Positions 7,165 through 13,069 of a DNA stretch of 14,385 nt are shown here, piece after piece. The notes beneath the pieces were generated by a model. The model saw only the letters and a program-made list of their open reading frames with translations, ran no database searches and was not told the origin of the DNA. Position 1 is the first letter of the stretch. Every line of letters begins with the position of its first letter. This stretch comes from SYIM01 sp039800205. Lineage in GTDB: Bacteria; Pseudomonadota; Gammaproteobacteria; Burkholderiales; Burkholderiaceae_E. The stretch spans positions 1 through 14,385 of the forward strand of contig JBDLRB010000221.1 of the NCBI GenBank assembly GCA_039800205.1, given 5' to 3'. Made by a program: the position numbers and the translations under genes.

Positions 7165-8328
7165 ATGTACAGAACCAAGCTCGCATGGACGCACCCGTCA
7201 CACGCCAGCAGACGCCTGATTGCCGTGGCCTTCGCGTTCGTCTGCGCCCTTACTGTGTCGGTGTCGCAGGCACAGGATCGAGGGCTACGCCCGCAGCGAG
7301 TGGAGGCGCCGCTTGCGCCCACGCTCACCCCGCCGGACGCCGCGGCCCTGGCACGCGAAACCCTCCGTACCGAGGTCCGTCACTGGGTGGCGGAGCAAAT
7401 GGGACAGAGCGCAGACAGCGTTGAGATCGGAGCCTTGGATAGTCGCGTCGATCCGTCGACCTGCGGATCCGGCTATCAGTATGACTTTCCGTTTCAGAGC
7501 CGGGCAACGGTCCGAGCCCGGTGCAGTCAGCCGCCACGACAGTTCTACCTTCGAACCGCCGTCGTGGCGCTGACACCCCTGCTGACCACATCACGCGACT
7601 TGCCGCAGGGCCATGTGATTCAGGCCAGCGACCTGTCGACCCGAATGATGAAGGGTCAGCCCGGTGGTGTGACGGACCCCAACCTGGCCATCGGCCGGGC
7701 GCTGAGCAGGAGCCTCGCTGCTGGGGAGGCCGTCGAAAGCCGTGACCTCGACGAGGTCATTACGGTCGTTCGAACACTCGCGCCGCTGAATTCGGGCGAT
7801 CGGGTCAGTCCTGGATCCTTGCGTCAGGAGAGGCTTGCTCGCCGTCTAGCCCCACCGGGCGCCCTTCCTGCGGCCGAAGCCAACAACCTGAGCGTTCGCC
7901 GACCGATTCCTGCTGGACAGGTACTCACACAGGACGACCTGATCGATGCCCGCATGGTGCTGGTGGCCCGGCGTCCTCTGCTGCGGGGAGAGAAGCTCCA
8001 CGGGTCGGCGTTCGAGGTCGTGGAGCGCGATCGTCGCCAGATCCCGCCGGACCACCTGACTTCAACCGAGGGGCTTGAACACGCCGAACTGATCGCCCCT
8101 ATTCGCTCCGGCGACATCTTGCGGACCAGTCAGATTCGCCGCAGTGCAGTCATCAAGAAGGGGCAACTTGTGATGCTGACCGTAAATCGTTCTGGGATCG
8201 AGATCCGAGTCAAGGTCGAAGCACTGGAAGATGCTCGAGTCGGCGAACAGGTCAAGCTCAGAAATCCCGATTCCGGCAAGGCGTTGGCGGGCGTCGCGAT
8301 GGGCCTGGGCAGCGCGCGAGCGCTATGA
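7165..8328 (+). CDS. flgA: P-ring assembly chaperone FlgA with triplicated SAF region
   Basis: Periplasmic chaperone for P-ring (FlgI) assembly. The 387-residue product is far longer than the usual 220-250. A Sec signal peptide ends near SVSQA (32-36). The D1 region (about 60-135) has the paired cysteines C100 and C120 of the family. Residues 139-330 hold six SAF half-units with glycines at 149, 187, 211, 251, 275 and 316, i.e. three copies of the two-half unit that FlgA normally has once. The end (KKGQLVMLTVNRSGIEIRVK, then EQVKLRNPDSGKALAGV) is the standard FlgA C-terminal barrel. The start at 7165 is preferred because GGAG lies 6 bases upstream; an in-frame ATG at 7153 lacks a site. Probably driven from the 7069-7084 promoter. 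Confidence 0.93.
   Translation: MYRTKLAWTHPSHASRRLIAVAFAFVCALTVSVSQAQDRGLRPQRVEAPLAPTLTPPDAAALARETLRTEVRHWVAEQMGQSADSVEIGALDSRVDPSTCGSGYQYDFPFQSRATVRARCSQPPRQFYLRTAVVALTPLLTTSRDLPQGHVIQASDLSTRMMKGQPGGVTDPNLAIGRALSRSLAAGEAVESRDLDEVITVVRTLAPLNSGDRVSPGSLRQERLARRLAPPGALPAAEANNLSVRRPIPAGQVLTQDDLIDARMVLVARRPLLRGEKLHGSAFEVVERDRRQIPPDHLTSTEGLEHAELIAPIRSGDILRTSQIRRSAVIKKGQLVMLTVNRSGIEIRVKVEALEDARVGEQVKLRNPDSGKALAGVAMGLGSARAL
7579..8154 (+). repeat. Tandem triplication of the SAF unit in FlgA
   Basis: At protein level the turns LPQG, LNSG and LLRG (first halves) and LAAG, IPAG and IRSG (second halves) recur. Their glycines are 62 and 64 residues apart for the first halves, and 64 and 65 for the second. 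Each is followed by the V/I-x-x-x-x-L pattern of SAF beta-clips (for example GHVIQASDL, GQVLTQDDL). DNA identity between copies is low, so the duplication is not recent. Confidence 0.8.
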
Positions 8329-8331
8329 TGC

Positions 8332-8358
8332 TAAAGATTTTCCAACTCCGGACGAATC
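8332..8358 (+). promoter_or_regulatory. Sigma-28 (FliA) promoter of flgMN
   Basis: TAAAGATT (8332-8339) matches 7 of 8 bases of the sigma-28 -35 element TAAAGTTT. After exactly 11 bases comes GACGAATC (8351-8358), which matches the conserved start of GCCGATAA only partly. It lies just after the flgA stop and about 40 bases before flgM. Sigma-28 control of flgMN is known in enterobacteria and Pseudomonas. Confidence 0.65.
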
Positions 8359-8390
8359 CGTCAGTGTGGAAAACCGCTATTGCTCCATAA

Positions 8391-8395
8391 AGGAA
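8391..8395 (+). promoter_or_regulatory. Ribosome binding site deciding the flgM start
   Basis: AGGAA, then five bases, then ATG at 8401. It selects the 101-residue FlgM over a form beginning 7 codons upstream at 8380. Confidence 0.7.
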
Positions 8396-8400
8396 GCCTG

Positions 8401-8706
8401 ATGACCAGCCCAATCAATAACTTATCCGGTTCACTGTACCCGCTGTCTGGCGAGGGTCGTGCCGCGGGCAAATCGGAACGCAGCACCCAGCAGTCCGCCC
8501 CTTCCCCCGTCCAGGGCGATCGCAGCGAAGTCGGCAGTGCGTCACGCCAGGCCATGGCCGCACCCGATTTTGATGCAGCCAAGGTCGAATCCATTCGCAA
8601 GGCCATCTCGGAAGGTCAGTACGCAGTTGATCCGAAGCGCATCGCTGAGAGCTTTCTCGCACTCGAAGCGATGCTCGGGCCGGTCGGACGCTCGACGGAT
8701 CAGTGA
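8401..8706 (+). CDS. flgM: Anti-sigma-28 factor FlgM
   Basis: Binds and inhibits FliA (sigma-28) until it is secreted through the completed hook-basal body, thereby timing late flagellar genes. The 101 residues match FlgM size. The N-terminal half is polar and low-complexity (Ser, Gln, Ala, Gly), as expected for this disordered protein. The C-terminal part, DAAKVESIRKAISEGQYAVD then PKRIAESFLALEAML, is the conserved sigma-binding region. Preceded by a sigma-28-like promoter, so FlgM appears to be in a feedback loop on its own target. Its TGA overlaps the flgN start (TGATG). Confidence 0.94.
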   Translation: MTSPINNLSGSLYPLSGEGRAAGKSERSTQQSAPSPVQGDRSEVGSASRQAMAAPDFDAAKVESIRKAISEGQYAVDPKRIAESFLALEAMLGPVGRSTDQ

Positions 8707-9137
8707 TGCAAGCGCTTGACCTGGATCGACTGGCTGCAGCGCGAAGCGCGAGCGAACGTCTGCACCGCCTCCTCGAGGAAGAGTTCATTGCCTTGAGAGA
8801 TCAGTCGCTGACGCGATTCGAGCAATTGCAGGTACCCAAAGCCCAGTTGCTGGCCGAGTTGTCCGAGGTGATCGCCGTTCACAGAAGCCTGGTCGAGCAA
8901 GCCTTCCCCCTACCATCAGACTGGCTGGCGGCGTGGGACACATTCCGGACGATGATGCTCGACTGCCGGGATCTCCATCGCCGTAATGAACTCCTGATTC
9001 TCAGGAAGCGGGAAGCGATTCAGGGCGCGCTTTCTGCACTGGTCGGCTCGGACAACCTGTCGGCGTCCGTCGACATCTACGACCGTCTGGGGAAAATCCG
9101 CCGATCGCCCCGGAGCAATGCCTACAGTCAAGCCTGA
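8706..9137 (+). CDS. flgN: Flagellar export chaperone FlgN
   Basis: Cytoplasmic chaperone expected to escort the hook-filament junction proteins FlgK and FlgL to the export gate. The 143 residues are predicted mostly alpha-helical. The pattern LLEEEFIALRDQSL (22-35), K-x-x-L-L and the C-terminal CRDLHRRNELLILRKREAIQ with SASVDIYDRLGKIRR match the FlgN family (N-x-x-N/L-L-I helix, then YD-x-x-G). The ATG overlaps the flgM stop by one base, so translation is probably coupled; an in-frame GTG at 8703 would add one residue. There is no strong ribosome site of its own. Confidence 0.88.
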   Translation: MQALDLDRLAAARSASERLHRLLEEEFIALRDQSLTRFEQLQVPKAQLLAELSEVIAVHRSLVEQAFPLPSDWLAAWDTFRTMMLDCRDLHRRNELLILRKREAIQGALSALVGSDNLSASVDIYDRLGKIRRSPRSNAYSQA

Positions 9138-9151
9138 ACGGCGCTGACTCG

Positions 9152-9418
9152 TCACCTCGTTGGCAGTTCGCCTCTCAGACGGTAGGCCCAGGCCAGCACA
9201 ACGGCCACCGCGGTATAGCATTCAACCGGAATCTCCTGATCCATCTCAAGCTGCGCGAGCAGATCGAGAAGCTTCGGATCTTCGGCAATGAATACACCCC
9301 GCTTACGCGCCTCCTCGATAATGCGCTCGGCGATATCGCCACTTCCCTTGGCAACGACGATGGGCGCCTGGGTCTGGCCCCCATATTCAAGGGCAATTGC
9401 GGATTTACCTCGTTTCAT
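9152..9418 (-). CDS. Stand-alone FlhB C-terminal domain protein (FlhB2/FlhX type)
   Basis: 88-residue soluble protein homologous to the cytoplasmic domain of the export-switch protein FlhB/YscU. AIALEYGGQTQAPIVVAKG (7-25), AERIIEEARKRGVFIAED (30-47) and IPVECYTAVAVVLAWAYRLR (63-82) follow the FlhB-C pattern A-L-x-Y, A-P-x-V-x-A-K-G, I-P-x-x-x-Y-x-A-V-A. It has neither the FlhB membrane helices nor the NPTH autocleavage site. It begins where FlhB continues just after that site, so it resembles the cleaved FlhB-CC fragment made as a separate gene. It starts 3 bases after the FliK-like gene stops, and FliK is the natural partner of FlhB-C. Its 3' end converges on flgN with 14 bases between; I see no clear terminator there. 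Confidence 0.9.
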   Translation of the reverse strand: MKRGKSAIALEYGGQTQAPIVVAKGSGDIAERIIEEARKRGVFIAEDPKLLDLLAQLEMDQEIPVECYTAVAVVLAWAYRLRGELPTR

Positions 9419-9421
9419 AGA

Positions 9422-10558
9422 TCAAGCCCTGACATCGAGGGCGCGCCGCTCGGACGCCGTCGGCCCCTCTGCCTCGCCCGGACGGGCCGTCTCGATCAGT
9501 CGGAAGCTCTGAAGCGTCAGCCCAGCATCGGCGAGCTCAACAGCGAGCTCGTCGCTATATTGCGCGACCAGCGCCGCGAAGCGCCGATCAGGGGCCCAGA
9601 CCGTGAGCTCGATATTTCGCCCTGCAATGGAAGACTTGATCCACAGATCGACAGAATGCGCGGGACGAAGGTGGAGATCGATCACATATCGCGGCGGCTG
9701 CTGGGCCGAACGGCGCGGCTCTCTCTCGAAGCGCAGCCAGACCGGATCGGCATCGGCGAACGGCAACATGACCGAAAAAGCGAGGCGATGGTCACTTTGA
9801 AAATGAAGGGTCTCAACCTGGCTTCGTTCGATTTCGTCGAGCGCGGAGCTGACCTCCTCGGCTCGGGAGGAATTCGGGCCAAGCATTCGCAGCACCTGCC
9901 GCAGCAGGGTCTTGAGATCGGCCTGCCCAGCGGACCTCGAATTTCCCGACAGCGCCTCAGACCATAGACCACTTGCCTGGATCGCTTGCTGCAGGGCTAT
10001 CGCATCGAGTCGATCGGTCCGGAGTCGCAGCAAGGACAATTCAGTCGCCCATCGCTGCAGGCCGGGCGTCGAAGAGAGCAACCCATCCAGCGTACCGGGT
10101 CTGAGCAATTGGGTCAGTGATTCGAACGAGGCGGGCTTCGTGAGCACGCCATCTATGTGCGTCAAAAGAGCCTGGGACACACGCGCCGCCGCGGCGGGCG
10201 GGCCGCCCGTCACGGAGGGCGATGACACCAACGCGGAGGGCACGGAGCCTTGAGGCGCAGGCCCCGCCCCTCCCCCGGGGGGTAGTAACTTCAGACCAAG
10301 CCCCGTGGGCAACCGAACAACCTGGAACCCGCGCATGTCACCTGTGGCAAATCTAAGCCAGCCAGGGGGCAGCATGAACAACCGCTCGCCCAGCTTGATG
10401 GCTACACCCTCAACGGAAGTCTGGAGGCTGGCCTGTACGATTTGCCCCTCCCGCAATCCCAGTTCGCGCGCAAGGGGCTCAGCCAGGCGAATGATCGGCT
10501 GCTCAGCAACCAGTGCAGCGTAGCGCTGCAACGGGCCGATCGCTTCGGGCGCGACCAC
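9422..10558 (-). CDS. FliK-like flagellar hook-length control/export-switch protein
   Basis: 378 residues. Residues 1-95 form a compact N-terminal domain (GLREGQIVQASLQTSVEGVA, GERLFMLPPGWLRF). A Pro/Gly/Ala/Ser-rich linker (about 95-125) follows. The centre has the GLWSEALSGN...DLKTLLRQVLRML pattern (197-226) seen in FliK-type proteins. The C-terminal part (about 245-355: DHRLAFSVMLPF, DLHLRPAHSVDLWIKSSIAG, YSDELAVELADAGLTLQSFR) matches the Flg_hook domain that interacts with FlhB-C. The start is a GTG at 10556-10558, 10 bases after the preceding stop. Whether this is the only FliK of the cell or a second one cannot be told: the usual fliK locus with the fliEFGHIJ genes is not in the window. 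Confidence 0.82.
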   Translation of the reverse strand: MVAPEAIGPLQRYAALVAEQPIIRLAEPLARELGLREGQIVQASLQTSVEGVAIKLGERLFMLPPGWLRFATGDMRGFQVVRLPTGLGLKLLPPGGGAGPAPQGSVPSALVSSPSVTGGPPAAAARVSQALLTHIDGVLTKPASFESLTQLLRPGTLDGLLSSTPGLQRWATELSLLRLRTDRLDAIALQQAIQASGLWSEALSGNSRSAGQADLKTLLRQVLRMLGPNSSRAEEVSSALDEIERSQVETLHFQSDHRLAFSVMLPFADADPVWLRFEREPRRSAQQPPRYVIDLHLRPAHSVDLWIKSSIAGRNIELTVWAPDRRFAALVAQYSDELAVELADAGLTLQSFRLIETARPGEAEGPTASERRALDVRA

Positions 10559-10568
10559 GCGACACCGC

Positions 10569-11111
10569 TCAGGGGAATCGAATCCAGTTGCGCTGTTCGA
10601 GTTCCTGCTGCCGCTCGGCCGATAGGGCAGGTTCGGTCCGTGCCGTCGGTCCTGGGGTCGTCGCGGGCGCGTAGCGTGGTTGCTCCAACTCAGGGAATGC
10701 GATTCGCCTCAGCGCAGCAGCATCAGGAACGACAAGGAGCGAACCTGCAAGGAGCGGCCCTCGTGGACCCTTCGGAAGCGCGGCGGGGTTCATCCGAGCG
10801 AACGCATCGCGCAGGAAAGTCAGCGAAAACGGACTCGCCGCCTGAGTCTGCGCGATGATTCGATCAAGCGTATCGCCACTCCGAACCATGTAATGCCAGC
10901 TTCCAGCGGCCCCCGCTGGCTGTCCGAGGGAGGCGGTCGCACCAGCAAGCGCAGGACCCGCCGCCACTGAAGCGGCCTGTGGCCTAGGGGCCGACTTCGG
11001 GGCCGACTCGGCCTGCGCCATCATTGCGGTCAGACACAAAAGGCCCGCAAGGCCGACGCGTACGGACACGCCGCTTGAGCGCGCGCGAATCAAAGTGGAA
11101 CGGCGATCCAT
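10569..11111 (-). CDS. Secreted LysM-domain protein in the flgP-flgT operon
   Basis: 180 residues. A Sec signal peptide ends at MMAQA (30-34). An Ala/Pro-rich linker (35-70) follows, then one LysM-like domain (about 73-129: YMVRSGDTLDRIIA ... LRDAFARMNPAALPKG ... LLAGSLLVVPD). The extended form with the NPAAL step resembles the LysM of FimV more than a short LysM. The tail (130-180) is Pro-rich and charged. It is expected in the periplasm, binding peptidoglycan. Its ATG overlaps the end of flgT by 22 bases, with ribosome site AGGTG 5 bases before it. I do not recognise a named flagellar protein. Its position suggests a ring or disk accessory role (inference). Confidence 0.8.
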   Translation of the reverse strand: MDRRSTLIRARSSGVSVRVGLAGLLCLTAMMAQAESAPKSAPRPQAASVAAGPALAGATASLGQPAGAAGSWHYMVRSGDTLDRIIAQTQAASPFSLTFLRDAFARMNPAALPKGPRGPLLAGSLLVVPDAAALRRIAFPELEQPRYAPATTPGPTARTEPALSAERQQELEQRNWIRFP

Positions 11112-12331
11112 TGTGCACCTCTGTCTGGGGGCGAAGCTTCCGACGCCGTGCCCTCAGGCGTCTCGAGTTTCAACGAAGAACGATATTGACCGACCGAAAC
11201 GACCTCGGCAAGTTGCACCCCTTTCAGGGCACCCGGCTCAAGGGTCCGCGCAGGAATACGTGCCGCGTCGATTAAAAGCCATCGATCGCCCACCCGAACA
11301 CCCGCCCGAGCCCCCACTGAAATGGAGAAAACGCTGCGCCCTTCAGGCCTCCCGGCCACGCGCAAGGGCTCACACGACACCGCAGCTTCGGCATCCTGGT
11401 ACCAACGCTCAACGAACGATTCGATCAGCGCGTCGGAATCGGGCGGAGGAATCGAACGCCCGACTTCGGGACGCGGGCCCGGCAGGATGATCGACTCATG
11501 GCGCACGGCCAAGCGTCTGCCACTGGCCCGCTCAACAAGTCCCATTTCAATGATGACCTCCCGCATCGAAAGGAAAGCGCCCGGGCGCAGGCTGGTCTCA
11601 AGCGGTCCGGCAGAACGGATAGTGATGTCGATCCGATAGGGAATGTCGAAACGGCCGTCGCTGGTCAAGCGATGCTCATAGGAACTGGAGGGATCCCCAT
11701 CCAGCAGAATCGGCTGCAGAGGCCCTTGGGACATACCTTTCTGCAGCAAGGTATCGCTGGCGATTCGGGCGACCCGGCTCAGCGAGTCCAGGCCTTGGGA
11801 ACCATCGTGAGGACGCAAGGCCGGATGAATGCGAGCGAACCGTCGGAGTCCGTCAGTGGTCCGGCTGCACTCACCGGAGGCACCCTGCCCGCCTGGAGGG
11901 GGGGCCGTAACCGTGGCGACTGGGGTCTCGGCCGCGGACTGACCTGCGCCCGGCGATGGATCACTCTGAACGCCGCCCAACCCCACTTCCAATCTCGTAC
12001 GGTCCGATTCAACGCCCAGATCGGCGAGCGCTCGACTGCGAATCTCCGAATAGAGGCGGGTCACATGCCGGAACTGCCCCGATTCATCCAGCCACGCGTT
12101 TGAACTGATGCGCACCGGCGCCTCAATGGCACGGTCCACCAGGCGATCGCGGATTCGGTCAACCCGGGACTCGCTTCGTGAAGGGCCCTCGGCCGGTTGC
12201 TGTGCCCATACCGAATCCACCATGCAGATGAGACCGAGCACGAACGCCCCATTCGCGACCGTACACCCGAGCAGAGCAAGCGTGCCGGGCACGCCTAGAC
12301 CTTGAGCATTCCTGTCATTGAAGTGATCCAT
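11090..12331 (-). CDS. flgT: FlgT-like H-ring flagellar assembly protein
   Basis: 413 residues with a Sec-type signal ending near DSVWA (39-43). In Vibrio, FlgT forms the H ring around the LP ring and anchors the motor disk. The C-terminal domain (about 333-413: VFSISVGARAGVRVGDRWLL, LKGVQLAEVVSVGQYRSSLK, WIAVPL) fits the FlgT-C pattern. The middle (about 160-320: ALRPHDGSQGLDSLSRVA, PYRIDITIRSAGP, the W-Y-x-D-A segment) fits FlgT-M. The N-terminal domain is short and poorly matched, and a Gly/Pro-rich stretch (120-155) separates it. The start at ATG 12331 follows GGGGGG 5 bases upstream; a GTG at 12294 is an alternative. It lies 31 bases after flgP stops, in one operon. FlgO, the usual third partner, is not in the window. 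Confidence 0.8.
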   Translation of the reverse strand: MDHFNDRNAQGLGVPGTLALLGCTVANGAFVLGLICMVDSVWAQQPAEGPSRSESRVDRIRDRLVDRAIEAPVRISSNAWLDESGQFRHVTRLYSEIRSRALADLGVESDRTRLEVGLGGVQSDPSPGAGQSAAETPVATVTAPPPGGQGASGECSRTTDGLRRFARIHPALRPHDGSQGLDSLSRVARIASDTLLQKGMSQGPLQPILLDGDPSSSYEHRLTSDGRFDIPYRIDITIRSAGPLETSLRPGAFLSMREVIIEMGLVERASGRRLAVRHESIILPGPRPEVGRSIPPPDSDALIESFVERWYQDAEAAVSCEPLRVAGRPEGRSVFSISVGARAGVRVGDRWLLIDAARIPARTLEPGALKGVQLAEVVSVGQYRSSLKLETPEGTASEASPPDRGAQWIAVPL

Positions 12332-12362
12332 GCATGCCCCCCGCTCGAACCTGTCGGCTGAC

Positions 12363-12887
12363 TCAGCGGACCTGGGCGCGGGTCTCTTCGAGGAAGAGCG
12401 CGCGGAGTTCCCGCACGACGTCACGCTCGAGCGACAGCGTCAGCTCGTAGGTATCCTGTCCAACAGGCATGATGCTGACGACCTCAGCGCCATGAATGAT
12501 GCCCTCCACCCGGGCACGGACGCGGTCGCTGCGGAGCACCGCATCAGCAACTGTTGTCGCGCCATCCAGAAACTGCCCGTACACCTGCTCTGCAAGCCCT
12601 CGATAGGCATCCAGCCGTGCGGCGCGGATAGCAAGCAAGCGCTGCTGTGCAGGCAGTGAATGGGGCTGGATGCTGATGACCGCATAGCCCGTCGACTGAA
12701 TGGGCCGACGACGCTCTGCAGCCGGCGGTGGGGCGGGCGCAGGGCGAGGAGCCGGTGCCGCGACAACGGCTGGCTTCACGACCGCCTCCTTCTGTGACGC
12801 AGGCTTCTCCGCCCACGACAGAAAGCCCGCGCAACCCGACAAGGCAACGCTCGCGACCAGCAAAAAGAGGGGACGAATGAACGGCAT
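12363..12887 (-). CDS. flgP: Outer-membrane lipoprotein FlgP (LPP20 family)
   Basis: 174 residues. A lipoprotein signal with lipobox LSGC has the lipidated cysteine at 19; the next residue is Ala, so outer-membrane sorting is expected. After a Pro/Ala-rich spacer (35-60), residues 62-155 match the LPP20/FlgP domain: STGYAVISIQPHSLPAQQRL (65-84), AIRAARLDAYRGLAEQVYGQ (86-105), TTVADAV (111-117), RARVEGIIHGAEVV. In Vibrio and Campylobacter, FlgP forms a basal disk at the outer membrane needed for motility. Ribosome site GGGAG lies 6 bases before the ATG. First gene of the operon flgP-flgT-LysM-FliK-like-FlhB-C. I find no convincing promoter in the 182-base gap upstream. Confidence 0.92.
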   Translation of the reverse strand: MPFIRPLFLLVASVALSGCAGFLSWAEKPASQKEAVVKPAVVAAPAPRPAPAPPPAAERRRPIQSTGYAVISIQPHSLPAQQRLLAIRAARLDAYRGLAEQVYGQFLDGATTVADAVLRSDRVRARVEGIIHGAEVVSIMPVGQDTYELTLSLERDVVRELRALFLEETRAQVR

Positions 12888-13035
12888 AACCTGCTCCCGG
12901 GAACGTCAATCGATGCGGACCAATGCCAGGTGACAACTCCGCTACAGCATGAATCGACCGCAGATCGGCCGACTTGAGTACCGTGCGAAGCGGCCGCAGC
13001 CCGGAGCGACACCGCGGAACAGGGTGATATGCGTC

Positions 13036-13041
13036 TATACT
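13036..13041 (+). promoter_or_regulatory. Possible -10 element for the FleQ-like gene
   Basis: TATACT matches 5 of 6 bases of the sigma-70 -10 consensus and lies about 29 bases before the ATG at 13070. No recognisable -35 hexamer lies 16-18 bases upstream, so it would need an activator. Predicted start is near 13048. Confidence 0.35.
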
Positions 13042-13069
13042 CCGGGAGTTTTTGTGTGGGCATGGGGGC

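Noticed and set aside
7050..7328. Open frame continuing upstream of the LysM-lysozyme ATG, opposite the start of flgA
   Set aside because: It runs over the flgA signal-peptide region and the sigma-54 site at 7081-7096, has low-complexity Arg/Cys/Ser content and shows no clean signal peptide.
8367..8387. TGTGGAAAACCGCTATTGCT upstream of flgM as a sigma-54 promoter
   Set aside because: GG and GC are separated by 12 bases, and a better-spaced sigma-28 element lies just upstream.
9138..9175. Possible bidirectional terminator between the convergent flgN and FlhB-C genes
   Set aside because: GGCG and CGCC segments are present but do not extend to a stable stem, and there is no T-run.
12913..12932. 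TGGCAT...CGCAT string upstream of flgP as a sigma-54 promoter
   Set aside because: GG and GC are separated by 9 bases; sigma-54 needs 10.
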